Below are positions 10,294-21,599 of a DNA stretch of 64,000 nucleotides, piece after piece. Both the position numbers and the translations under genes were made by a program. Below the pieces are notes generated by a model. That model did no database searches, was not told the DNA's origin, and worked only from the letters and a program-made list of their open reading frames with translations. The stretch spans positions 144,896-208,895 of the forward strand of contig BQKZ01000124.1 of NCBI GenBank assembly GCA_036244855.1, in the 5' to 3' direction. This stretch comes from Temnopleurus reevesii. Taxonomy: Eukaryota; Echinodermata; Echinoidea; Temnopleuroida; Temnopleuridae. Positions within the stretch are counted from its first letter, which is position 1. The number at the start of each line of letters is the position of its first letter.

Positions 10294-10426
10294 CCGGTAA
10301 ATGACTACCTATGTGGTAAACCTTATGAGTGTACTGGCCAGTACCGCCTGGGCCATCTTCATATGGTTGGTTGATGAGTATCTCCACTCCACTCCCAGCT
10401 CCTTTACTCTCTTGTCGAGATTTTTT
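10294..10426 (-). CDS. Pitpnm: PITPNM/RdgB-alpha-like phosphatidylinositol transfer protein, coding exon 2
   Basis: Codons 27-70 plus one base. The acceptor is CCCTGCAG ending at 10427 and the donor is GTAAGT from 10293. Entry is phase 0 and exit phase 1. The exon begins KKSRQE, continues GSGVEIL and YEDGPGGTGQYTHKVYHIGS, and ends HLP before the split Gly. Thr59 and Lys61 of QYTHK fall at exactly the positions of the Thr59/Lys61 phosphoinositide-binding pair of PITP-alpha. This exon has no long open frame of its own because it is short and bounded by introns. It was found by reading from the splice sites of exons 1 and 3. Confidence 0.95.
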
Positions 10427-10466
10427 CTGCAGGGATGGAAAAAGAGCACATTTTTTATTTCCATTT

Positions 10467-10644
10467 CAGGGAATAACTTTACTTTTCACACTCGATTAGC
10501 AGTTTTAGACATTTTGTAAACATTTTAAAAACTGTACTGTTACAGTTCTATGTGAAAAAGTTGATACACAAAACATATTTTGTAGAGCAATCCTGCAAAA
10601 ATGCATAGCAAATTGCAATGTGATACCAGGAAAAGTATTCCCTG
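10467..10644. mobile_element. hAT-like MITE (CAGGGAATA termini), copy 1
   Basis: Begins CAGGGAATAACTTTACTTTT and ends GGAAAAGTATTCCCTG, giving inverted ends. A related copy is at 26790-27030, and a partial relative around 28980-29120 keeps the middle ('GCAATCATGCTAAAATGCA'). No coding sequence. Confidence 0.55.
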
Positions 10645-10764
10645 AATTTGATTTCTTAGTCCTAGATAAAAAAAAAAAAAGAAAAAAAAAAGTTATGTTG
10701 CAAAAAACCATTAATTGTAAAACGGGGCAGACTGGGACATCGGGGTGAATAGGGATAAAACTTA

Positions 10765-10922
10765 GGAGTGTTGTTTAAAAGTTGTAATTTGATTGCAAAT
10801 CAACTGCAAATCGGTCGCACATTGTAACATGCATTTTTATTCACATGTGACATGTGCTTCTAACAAGATACACATGATCAACTGCAACTTGTGATCAATT
10901 GCAATTTGTGAACAACACCCCC
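10765..10922. mobile_element. Harbinger-like MITE, copy 2
   Basis: Same family as 1593-1766, but more diverged at the left end (GGAGTGTTGTTTAAAA). It is flanked by TTA at 10762-10764 and 10923-10925, a clean 3-bp target duplication. Confidence 0.8.
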
Positions 10923-11649
10923 TTATACCATTTAAGTTTCCTTTTCGTGAGGTGGATCAGTCTAGGAAAAATCTTTCGATACATGTTTACACGAAAAGTG
11001 AAAGCAAATATAATATCAGCTGATCAAAATAGACTGAAAGTTTTGTCCCTTTTCACCTCAAAATTTACATGTGGCAAATTTACATTACAAAAATGGAGCA
11101 TTGTTTTATAGAGAGAGGTATTTTTCTCAGAATAATATATAAAAAAAAATATAGTACTAAAATTAAAAGAAAAAATTGGAGATATTATTGTATGACACAG
11201 ATACAATAGTCTATACAACCATACCCAAATTAAAAAAAGAAAAAAAAGATTCAACTTAAGATTAGATAATATATACTCTCATTTGCTATGATACAAATAT
11301 ACCAAATATACCAAATATACCAAATGTTAAAAAACATAAACTTGAGTAGAAATAAGTGATTCTGGTATTAAGCCACACCCTACATACATGTACATGTAAA
11401 ACCGCTGTGATACTTTCAATACATGGCCTCTGAGGAGATATAGAAACAGAACATAAAGAAAGAGCGATAGAGATAGAGACAGAAAAAGACAGAAAGAAAT
11501 AAACAAGCTTTTACACAGCAGACCAGCGACGGCACTGTACACAAATCACCCATATCTATAAATAACCCCAAATTATAATTCCATGATCGACGGAGCAGCT
11601 TCTATTCTATTCAGAAATTATACACACAATAGACGCCGGCTCGTGCGAC

Positions 11650-12370
11650 CAGCAAGACAGCCGCTACCAATTTGATGGAATGGTAGCTGTATGCTGCACA
11701 GAGTTCTTGTTTATTACTTTTATTATGAAGATGTCTTTTGTATCTCATAGTAGGTAAAGCAAATTTATCTGAATTACTTCTTGGTGCATATAAACACACA
11801 ACAAAATCCCCCCTCAATGAAAGTAGGATAGCTTTTTAATGGGGAGTGTCTAGAGGCAAAAATTTGCAGGCAATATTCATCAAAAATCTGGCTAACTTGT
11901 GTGTAAAGATCATCATAATCCCATATTTGATGCAGGTATATCTATCTTTACATCTCATCTATGAATATTCATGAACTATCAAGCTATATGATTGGTCGAT
12001 GGGGGCAAACATGCTTATATTTCAACTAGTAAAGAGGCCACTACAACGAGTTCGGAATATATTTCGATATACTTGACCTCGGTAGAAATACACAACTGCG
12101 CACGTGCAGATGAAATGGTGGCTGTATACTGCACATAATTCTTGTTTTTTATGGGATTTTTTTATTGAGATGTATTCTTTATTTCATCGGAGGTAAAGCT
12201 ATTTGTCTGAATTATTTCTTGATGCATGTAAATACAGCAAAAAGTACCCCCAGTAATTGAGAGAAGAATAGCTTTTAACCGGGGGAGCTAGTCTGGCAAA
12301 GAAATTTGCAGGTAATCTTTATCGACAATCTGGCCAACTTGAGTGTAAAAATCAACATAATCCAATATCC
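11650..12370. repeat. tandem duplication, about 435-bp unit
   Basis: The stretch from about 11670 ('GGTAGCTGTATGCTGCACA' to 'AATCTGGCTAACTTG') recurs from about 12111 ('GGTGGCTGTATACTGCACA' to 'AATCTGGCCAACTTG'), with substitutions and small indels throughout. Nothing coding was recognised. Confidence 0.75.
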
Positions 12371-13227
12371 TAAATTTATATGCTATAACAGGAAACATCA
12401 TACAAGAATCTTGCTTTAATGCTATTTTTCAGATTTTTTAATCATATAATCATGACAGTTTTTATGCATGAATGGGTATACTTAAAAATACTTTATTTAA
12501 TGCCTTAAATTTGGCTTAGCTTGATTTTTTAATGATATTCCACAACCATAATGTGCAGCAATTCAAACGCATTTGCTCTCCACATTCCATCACTCCTAAT
12601 AATAATATTAGAAAGTGTATTTTTTACAATATTGATTTAAATGTTATTGAAATAATTACGGTAAAACGGAAAAAGTAGAGTGAACTGGAATTAAATGGAC
12701 AAGAAGTCCATATAATGAGACATTGGTTCATCAAACTTATGCAAAATACATTATGCAAAATTAGTATGGTATAAAACATTTTTATACGAATGTCTCTTTT
12801 TCTGGAAATATCCTAAATGGAACTGTCTTGCGTGTTAACAAGCACACTGTAATCACTGTCACACATGAGTGATTTCAGTCGTTGAATGATGTTTCTCGAT
12901 CCACTTCATATTCCGCAAAGTGAGCCCATAGTAAAGTGAAAAAGTTACCCTCTGTGGTCCTTAACTTTCTTTGAGTGGTGTACATATAGTTAGGGTATAC
13001 AATGGAGATGATCAATTTCAGAAAAAAAATATAGGAATTTTTATTATTATTATTATTTATTCAGCAAATTCACAACAAAACAATTACAGTATAAGTAAAG
13101 GATACAGAGATACAAGAATTGTGCAAAGGAATAATTAATTCAGACCTGCAGTTGGTTTAAGAGGGCTGCCGGGGTGTGGAAAAGAGATCTTAATCTTAAT
13201 GTTAATCTTAATTTCAATAGACATTAA
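12371..13227. other. PITPNM intron 1, AT-rich, no gene
   Basis: At 12540-12590 the words AATGTGCAGCAATTCAAAC repeat a segment at 8848-8880. A TTA microsatellite at 13037-13062, followed by low-complexity AT-rich sequence, resembles a LINE 3' tail in reverse orientation. No exon was seen. Confidence 0.45.
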
Positions 13228-13807
13228 AGGGGAATTACACCCAGACAATAATGTACTGTCAGTAAATGAAGAAAAATCAGATGAACAAAGTGTGAAAATT
13301 TGAGCAAAATTGGATAATCCGTTCAAAAGTTATGAATCTTCAAAGTCATCATTTCCACCTGTGCTGGGCATCCTTGAAATGGCATGCGTATAGCTAATTA
13401 GCATAATCTGTGATGTCATACATGGAGAACTCCTCATTCACTTTGTATATAAATTTATTGAAAATGGATCAATATCATATTGCAAATGAGGAATCAACCC
13501 CGTTCTTTCTGGAATGCTTGCAAAATAGATGTGGCTATAATATATATAACCGAAGAAACAAATTTTGTCTACTTTTCTGGAAAAAGAGGAAAATGTGAAA
13601 TTTTGTGTACAAAGCAAATGGAGAGTTCTCCATGTTGGCAGCCATTTTGTGCCTGTGCGTTTGCCAATTTAAGGAGCCCATGAGGGGTGTAAATCAAAAC
13701 TTTGAAAATTCATAACTTTTGAATGGATTATCCGAATTTTCACAGTCTGTTCATCTTATTTTTCTTCATTTAATGATAGCAATTTAATATCTGAGTGTAG
13801 TTCCCCT
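13228..13807. mobile_element. piggyBac-like MITE, copy B (580 bp)
   Basis: Closely similar to 9157-9746 over its whole length and again bounded by TTAA (13224-13227 and 13808-13811). It shares the AGGGGAATTACACCCAGACA start and TGAGTGTAGTTCCCCT end. It is slightly shorter than copy A through small deletions near the right subterminal repeat. Confidence 0.82.
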
Positions 13808-14079
13808 TTAAGTGGACTAAGAAGTTGGAAAATCTTTAGGACTTTTTTTAATAAAAGAAAAACAAATGCGCAGGATCTCTCAAAGATGCATTGGCTTTTC
13901 ATTATTTCCCGACAAAATATAATCATGAAATTCACAGCTTTTTATTCCTGATGAGACAAAAATCTAACATATTCCTACCATGACATATTTACAAACAGGA
14001 AAACATAAATAATCTTCTTCTCTGATAAGAAAAGGCTCAGTAAACATTGATTTCAAGGAAATACCTTGATCTAATAGGC

Positions 14080-16660
14080 AGTTAAAGAAGTGTGGAGAAA
14101 ACTTTTAAAGTTGTGCTAAATGTAATTGCTTCTCAGAAAAGCAAAATCATGGAAGTCAAAATATTCACATTGCGAACATGTAAGAAATTCCGAATAGAGA
14201 ATCTTTGACGTAAGACACTCTGAATAATCACAGTTTATCAGAGAAAAAAGGCAGAGTTAAGCCTTGCTTTCCAAGACGTATCAAGTACACCTAGATTCAA
14301 AACAGGTGAAGAGAGAAATTAGAGAATTAGTCACCATAAGAGTGATACTTTTCCAAAAACAGAACAACACAGAATTCAGTACTAAAATCATTAAATACAA
14401 AAACACTTTCCTGTTAAAACAGAACAAGATCTGTTCCAGACAAAATCTTTGAGAAATCTTGCCATTCATGAATAAAAGTCTGAAATAAGACTTAAACTTC
14501 CAAGAAATATTCAAAACTGTCCAAAAGTTAATATGTAAATTCAAGAAAACCTTTCAAGATCTTATCAATGTCAAAGAGGGTCATGATTTCTTAGAAAGAA
14601 ACTTAATCATGGAATGGCCATTGCTTCTTTAAAAATCTTTGAACAATCTTATCTGTGGAGAAAATTCTCATGGTTTCTCAGAAAATGCCAATTCTTGAAA
14701 TCTTTAGCTTTTACATAATAGTAACAATGCGAAAATATGACACATTCCTAATATATTAAATTTGGTGTTTGGAAATTAGTATCCTTTTGTGTGAGAGAAT
14801 ATAAGTTACTATGAAGTCAAGACATTATTTCCAGGATATATAGTTCATGTAAATGAAAAACTCTTTTTAAAAAGAAAACTTAGACAATCCTTTAAAAAAC
14901 ATGGAAATAGGCAATCATCAAATCATATTGCTGGTAAAACAAGATGCTTTCGGGACAGCTATCTCAGAATAATCTTGTAATTCATGAATAAAGGCATAAA
15001 CTAGAACTTAAACTTCCATGAAGTATTCAAAACCTTTAACAAATACATGTAAAGCTAAGAAAGTTTTTCAATATCTTATCAATGACAAGTGTGTCAAGAT
15101 TTCTTAGAAAGAGACTTAATCATGGAACGGTAATAGTGTCTTTAAAAATCTTCTAAACATCTTAAATGTAGAGAAAATTCTCATGGTTTCTCAGAAAATG
15201 CCAATTCATGAAATTGTAGCTTTTACATTGCAGTACATTGCAAAAATATGACGATTCCGAAATATGATATCTTTAGTGCTGGGAACTTAGTTATGTTAGA
15301 ACTTCCATGAAGTGAAGACAGTATTTCCATGATAGAAAATTTGTATGAAAAAAATCTTTAAATGGAAAACTTAGAAAATCCTTTAAAAACATGGAAATAA
15401 GCATCATCACATCATAATGCTGGTAAAACAAAATTGTATGCTTTTGGGACAGCTATCATTGGATAATCTTGAAGGCATAAACTAGAACTTAAACTTCCAA
15501 GAAATATTCAACACCTTCTAAAAGTTTATATGTAAAATTTAAGAAAACCTTTCAATATCTTATCAATGTCCTGTGGGTCAAGATTTCTTAGAAAGAGACT
15601 TAATCATGGAACGGTAATTGTGTCTTTAAAAATCTTCTAAAAATCTTGAATGTAGAGAAAATTCTTATGGTTTCTCAGAAAATGCCAATTCATGAAATTG
15701 TAGCTTTTACATTGCAGTACATTGCAAAAATACGACGATCCCGAAATATGATATCTTGAGTGTTGGGAAATTAGTTCTGAGAGAACAAAAGCTTCCCTGA
15801 AGTGAAGACATTATTTCCAGGATAGAAAATTTGTATGAAAAAAATCTTTAAATGGAAAACTTAGAAAATCCTTTAAAAACATGGAAATAAGCAATCATCA
15901 AATCATAATGCTGGTAAAACAAAATTTTATGCTTTTGGGACAGCTATCATTGGATAATCTTGTTATTCATGAATAAAGGCTTAAACTTCCAAGAAGTATT
16001 CAAAACCTTTGAAAAGAATCATGCAAAGCTAAGAAAGCTTTTCAGAATCTTATCAATGTCAAAGAGGGTCATGATTTCTTAGAAAGAAACTTAATCATGG
16101 AATGGCCATTACATCTTTAAAACTCTTCTAACAATCTTTTATGTGGAGAAAATTCTCATGGTTTCTCAGAAAATGCCAATTCATCAAACATACAGCTTTT
16201 ACATCATAGTACAATGCGAAAATATGACACATTTTTAATATCCTCTTTCGTGTTTGGAAATTAGTGCCCTTTTGTGTGAGTGAATAAAAGCTTACATGAA
16301 GTCAAGACATTACTTCCAGGAAATAAAATTCATATATGTACGTGAAAAAATATTTAAATGGACGACCTAGAAAATCCTCTATTATAGTATTGATCCCCTT
16401 CCAATAACTTAAACGTATTTCTGCTTAAAACTACTTTTGGGCAACTTTTTTTTCATAACCTTGTCATTCATGAATAAAAGGCTAATTACAATGTAGGACT
16501 TAAATTTCCAAGAAATATTTGACACCTTCCGAAAATTTACTAATGCTACATATAAAGAGCAACCATTCAACGTCTTATTCATATTAATTGGGTAATGATT
16601 TCTTAGAAGAGACTTAATCATTGAACAATCATTGCGTCTTTAAAAAATCCTGTCGCAAAC
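14080..16660. repeat. about five tandem units of roughly 500 bp
   Basis: The landmark 'ACTTAATCATGGAA' followed by 'GAGAAAATTCTCATGG' and 'TTTCTCAGAAAATGCC' occurs near 14600, 15115, 15598, 16090 and (degenerate) 16614, so spacing is 480-525 bp. Internal words such as 'AAACTTAGAAAATCCTTTAA' and 'TGGGACAGCTATC' are shared. The central units (about 15000-15970) are most alike and the outer ones most diverged, the usual pattern for an ageing array. It lies in PITPNM intron 1 and has no coding signal. Confidence 0.85.
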
Positions 16661-17721
16661 GTCTTGTGTTCGATTTTTTGGAATTCTATTCTTGCTTGCC
16701 GTTCCTTCTGACGGAAAAATCAATAATACCCCAAATTCATCTCCCAAAATAGAAATGGAAAAATATGGCCAAAATGTTGCAGTCTCTAAAGCGCATTAAA
16801 GTCCCGCTTTGATCTATTTATAGCATTTGGTGATTTCACCCGATGCTAGACTTCGGAGCTCGCAGAATCAATATCGCATTGCAGAGTTCAGGTGTATGCC
16901 TCAAATTGGCAATAATTCCAAGAAGTGCGAGCATGGTGCATCTGACTAAAGAACCGACATCTTATACTATTGCCAAAATATTTTGTAAATAAATAATGAT
17001 TCACACATCACTAAACAAAAAGTGAATTAATCAATAGATGTATACATAATATTCACAGTAGAATAAATATAAATAATCTTTTTACTATTTTGAATTTATA
17101 TCCACAAGTACATGTACAAAGTACAATATTTATTGTATCTGAGCTGCATTGCTTTAGTCCATTTTCCTTGCGGAAATAGCCAATACAATACTATTGTAAT
17201 TAAAAATTTACTTCTTTAAATTTCCCTTTTTAATTTTTAGAAGGTCTAAATAGAGGAATACTGAATTTTCCACCCATGAATGGTCCTTCTCTCCTTGACA
17301 CAGAGCTATTGACTAAAGAGATTACAAGTTCAATGTCCCCTACATTGTATCTCCTGGAATAAAATCGTAGGGAAGGGAATCAAAGAGATGTAGAAAGAAA
17401 ACGCACTTATTACTTCGGTATACTGATGATGACCAATGGCAAAGTAAAGTCATTTCATTGTTTTTACATGCATTTACAGCTTGCATGTAGAACTTCTCTT
17501 CTTTTCGGATTGGCTGTTTTTTCAAGACATCTGGGAGGTGCGGACCTTAGGCCCTTTCAAATCACAGGAAACAAAAACATCGTAATTAACATTGAATCAA
17601 ATAAAAGTCTTTATTTTCCCCCAAGTGTGTTCCTCTAAACTCTTTCATCCGCAAGAAAAGAGATCACTGTAAAAACATCATTGTCTTGGGAACTTTCCCA
17701 GAAACACAGATTGGATCTTAA

Positions 17722-17841
17722 AGGGAAAGTACAGGCAATTTTTAAAAAATAATATCATGTCTTAAAACTAAGACAATATTTTCAATCTGCCTTCATATTT
17801 GTGATTCATTTATCTCCAAATTTGTGGTGGTAATTTTCCCT
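17722..17841. mobile_element. short TTAA-flanked MITE
   Basis: A 120-bp element bounded by TTAA (17718-17721 and 17842-17845) with short inverted ends (AGGGAAAGTAC and GGTAATTTTCCCT). Probably piggyBac-type by its target site. I saw only one copy. Confidence 0.5.
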
Positions 17842-17921
17842 TTAAACACAAAACACACAAGACACAACAGACAATACTGAAGCTAACATATTCAAAATGT
17901 TTTACCACAGTAGTCCCATCT

Positions 17922-18105
17922 CCTGGGCGGTGTTTCACCCAATTGTTCGTAAAGTTAAGCACAACTTTAAGAAAGACTGGAGTATGTTAACGAGTGTAGT
18001 ATGCGTCAGATTTTTGACCATTCACCACAAGAACTGATACCAGTCGTGCGTAAAGTTGTTCTTAATCTTAAAGACTTTCATAACTTGGTAAAACACCACC
18101 CTGGT
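17922..18105. mobile_element. MITE with CCTGGGCGGTGTTTCAC termini, copy 1
   Basis: Inverted ends CCTGGGCGGTGTTTCACCCA and TTGGTAAAACACCACCCTGG. The interior arms share GTTCGTAAAGTTAAG and CGTAAAGTTGTTCTTAA-type words. Related copies lie at 63352-63530 and 63530-63704. Confidence 0.7.
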
Positions 18106-18150
18106 ATTAAAAATTATTATTTTGATAATTCTGACTGTAATATTTTAGAC

Positions 18151-18315
18151 CTGGGTTGTGTTTCATAAAGGTGTTCATGGATCTACGCACAAATGACTGG
18201 TGACCCTTTCCTGCACTTAATGATAACTCATGAGGTTAAATTGTACCTAAAAATGATCACACTCGTTCGTACAGTCATGCATAGACCTATGAACAGCTTT
18301 ATTAAACACAACCCA
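18151..18315. mobile_element. 165-bp palindromic MITE
   Basis: The left end CTGGGTTGTGTTTCATAAAG pairs with the right end CTTTATTAAACACAACCCACG with few mismatches, and GTTCATGG pairs with CCTATGAAC. The terminal motif resembles the element at 17922. A truncated relative starts near 63887 and runs into the window edge. Confidence 0.7.
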
Positions 18316-18469
18316 CGTATGAATACAGAAATAGATCATGTTTTCAGAAGAGTAAATGTTTTCAGAAAGGTACCGTTAGTTCTGCTCTGCATTTCCAAGA
18401 AATGCTATTTTGGATATATATCCAACTGCGAACCCCAAACGTTCTATGACAATGACTTGTATCGACTTT

Positions 18470-19740
18470 GTCACTCTTGAAATGCCAGAGAGCAAACAGA
18501 GTTCATGCGTAAGAAGCTCTTCATCCCCTGCACTAAAAATAATTCTCCATTGTCTGTACTCTTTTTAAAAAATACTTCAATCTTATTGCGCTGACAAATG
18601 TGTAAGTGGCTAAGTTTTCCAAAAAGAAGTGGTCAAAAACAACTTTTGAGTTTAGAAAATAGAAAGCTTTGTTGGAGAGCTTGAGAAAATGAATGTTTTA
18701 TTTGCAATATATTTTGGTGATGATTTGACTTCATTAGGGTTGTGTTCTTTAAATGGAGATACATTTACATTAGAAGTGTACGTTTTACCAGTATACGTCA
18801 AAATGCTGAGCATAACACCATTGAATAGGACAGCAATTTACAAATGATGTGGAGCATAAGAGCATTTTGAATGTAGCATATGGGGTCAACTGTAGCAAAG
18901 TTGAATTAGCAAGCTGAGGAAACAAAATGACAAGTAAATAATGATCTGGACAGAAAGAGAGCAACTGGTAAAATTAACATCACAAAGATCATCATCATCA
19001 AGAATATCGTTCACCCAAAAATTCCTTTATATTTTGTCAATCTTGAAATGCCAGAGATCAAATAGAGTTCATGCGTAAGAAACTCTTCATCCCCTGCACT
19101 GAAAATAATTCCCCATTGTTTGTACCGTTTTAAAAATACCCCAAACTTATTGTGCTGACGAGCAAGTAAATGGCTAGTTTTCTGAGAAGACGTGGTCAAA
19201 AACAACTTCAGACTCTGGAAATAGAGAGCTTTGTTGGCGAGCTTGAGAAATGTAGTGATTGATTTTTAATCTATTTTGCTGATGATTCGACTTTATTAGG
19301 GTAGCTTTCTTTACATGGAGATACATTTAGATTAGGAGTATTACATATCACCAGTATCCGCCAAAATGCTGAGAATAACACCATTCACAGATGATGTGGC
19401 GCATAGGAGCGATTTAAATGTAGCAAAGTTGAATTAGCAGCTTGATTAGAGTAAATGACAAGTAAATTAGGATTTGGATAGGTACATAATAACTGGTAAA
19501 ATTAACATCGCAATTATCATCACCATCATTATCATTATCATAACCAAATCATTCCTCCACCTTTATCAACTATGTCACTCTTAAAATGCCAGATATCAAA
19601 CAGAGTTCATGCATATGAATTTTTTTTATCCTCTACCATGAAAATGATTTCCCATTGTTTGTACTTCAGTAAAAAAAAAAAAAATTCAATCTTTAACTGA
19701 GGTATACATATGAATGGCTAGATTTCTGAGAATATAAAAT
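18470..19740. repeat. tandem array, about 550-bp unit, 2-3 copies
   Basis: 'TCTTGAAATGCCAGAGA.CAAA.AGAGTTCATGCGTAAGAA' appears at about 18475 and 19042. A decayed form starts near 19580 ('TTAAAATGCCAGATATCAAA'). Each unit continues with 'CCATTGT.TGTAC' and 'GGTCAAAAACAACTT'. The last unit runs into the TCC/TCA microsatellite before the assembly gap. Confidence 0.8.
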
Positions 19741-19779
19741 ATAATCTTCTTGTGCCATTATACAAAGGCGTTTCCATAC

Positions 19780-19863
19780 TCCTGCTCCTACTCCTCCTTC
19801 TTCTCCTCGTCCTCATCCTCGTCATCGGCCTCGTCCTTCTCCTCATCATCATCATTAACATCA

Positions 19864-19908
<45 letters not shown>

Positions 19909-20452
19909 TATTATCNNNNNNNNNNNNNNNNNNNNNNNNNNNNNNNNNNNNNNNNNNNNNNNNNNNNNNNNNNNNNNNNNNNNNNNNNNNNNNNNNNNNN
20001 NNNNNNNNNNNNNNNNNNNNNNNNNNNNNNNNNNNNNNNNNNNNNNNNNNNNNNNNNNNNNNNNNNNNNNNNNNNNNNNNNNNNNNNNNNNNNNNNNNNN
20101 NNNNNNNNNNNNNNNNNNNNNNNNNNNNNNNNNNNNNNNNNNNNNNNNNNNNNNNNNNNNNNNNNNNNNNNNNNNNNNNNNNNNNNNNNNNNNNNNNNNN
20201 NNNNNNNNNNNNNNNNNNNNNNNNNNNNNNNNNNNNNNNNNNNNNNNNNNNNNNNNNNNNNNNNNNNNNNNNNNNNNNNNNNNNNNNNNNNNNNNNNNNN
20301 NNNNNNNNNNNNNNNNNNNNNNNNNNNNNNNNNNNNNNNNNNNNNNNNNNNNNNNNNNNNNNNNNNNNNNNNNNNNNNNNNNNNNNNNNNNNNNNNNNTC
20401 ATCATCATCATCATCATCACCATCACCACCATCATCACCATCACCATCATCC
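19780..20452. repeat. TCC/TCA microsatellite spanning an assembly gap
   Basis: A (TCC)n then (TCA)n tract runs into N at 19916-20398 and continues as (TCA)n to about 20452. The gap is flanked by the same repeat on both sides, so the missing sequence is probably more of the array. The His-, Ser- and Ile-rich readings across it are artefacts. It lies only about 10 bp downstream, in transcript orientation, of the donor of PITPNM exon 1. Confidence 0.9.
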
Positions 20453-20462
20453 GAGGTCTTAC

Positions 20463-20587
20463 CTGTATCATATAGAGCTGGGCTATCCTGTACTCCTCCA
20501 CACTCAGTGGTAGAGGGATTCTATACTCCTTGATCAACATGGTGATCCCTTCTCTCCGCTCCCTGCTACATCAGATCAATGACATTT
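20463..20587 (-). CDS. Pitpnm: PITPNM/RdgB-alpha-like phosphatidylinositol transfer protein, first coding exon
   Basis: The ATG is at 20540-20538 and the exon encodes 26 residues, MLIKEYRIPLPLSVEEYRIA then QLYMIQ, before a GTAAGA donor at 20462. This is the invariant start of the PITP fold: an N-terminal KEY(R/H)I...LP strand and the E-Y-x-x-A/G-QLY helix. Upstream of the ATG, 47 nt of 5' UTR (20541-20587) follow a strong acceptor (TTCTTTGCACAG). The transcript therefore has at least one non-coding exon at higher coordinates. The donor is phase 0, matching exon 2. Open frame continuing past the donor is microsatellite and is not translated if splicing occurs as expected. Confidence 0.95.
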
Positions 20588-21560
20588 CTGTGCAAAGAAA
20601 GGATAAAGAATGGTAAATATGCATAAAACGCATAGCCCTCATTCAAGCCTTGGGAGTTTTACATAGTGCCATTATAAATTATTCAAAACGTGCCAACTAA
20701 AGGATATGTGTTAGTGGTGGAAATCAAAACTTCAAAATTTGTTGACCTTATTTCTCTTCATTCATCAATGTCGGGGGAAGTTCCCCTATGAGAAAATATC
20801 TGTATTAAAAAGGCAATTCATTGAATGTGATATATACTTACAAATGAGAGAAAATCAACCTAATATTCGACGACAGGTGAGACAATTCTTTATACACTAA
20901 AAAGTCAATTTACATAATCTAATTCACATGCTTTGTCGTTTAATTCAACCCTTTATTTGTTAACAATTATCATGTAAACATTTGCATGCGATTTTTCTTT
21001 GTAATTTTGTTTCAATTTATGTTTGCTTGATATTGTTCATATTTACTTTTTTGCAATGTTGTATGTTTTTGAAATGGAAAATAAATAAATCAATCAATCA
21101 ATCATTACATGTAAATCAGTTCAGTTCATACATTTATTTCACAAGCAGCATAAAATCACACAATAAAGTTAAAATGTAAAAAATATTAAGAAATTCGACT
21201 AATTTACAGCTGAATGACAATAACAGCAAAAAAAAGAAAGTGCCCTTATGAGAGACCGATGGATAAAAAACGTATTACATACAATATAAATGAGGTAAAC
21301 TGTATAAATCATTCACATGTCATGTTTAAATCATTCAGAACTCGTTTTTCCCTTGAAAAACGAGTTTTTCCCTTGAAAAACGAGGCAGGTGCCCCAAAAA
21401 AATTTGGGACGTTTTTAAAATAAAATTTGGAACGTTTTTAAAACAGAATATTGCACACCGTCTTTTATCATATTTAGTTTCTTGATTGTACTGAGTATGT
21501 TCATTCACACATGTATCTGTATAATATGTTCATATCTATCTTAGATAGCATCCACTAAGT
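20588..21560. other. non-coding; LINE 3' tail and MITE fragment
   Basis: About 20690-20795 resembles the right end of the TTAA MITEs ('CAAAACTTCAAAA...', 'AGTTCCCC'). About 20940-21110 is AT-rich with an ending typical of a LINE 3' end: TTTTTGAAATGGAAAATAAA then an (AATC)n tail. No exon was recognised. Confidence 0.5.
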
Positions 21561-21599
21561 TGTGGACAACAAAAATCAGAATTCTTTGTCCCCATATTA

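Noticed and set aside
19750..20540. Long readings of 200-250 codons rich in Ser, His, Ile or unknown residues
   Set aside because: They are translations of TCC/TCA repeats and the N gap. Only the first 26 codons of the minus-strand reading (20463-20540) are real, as PITPNM exon 1.
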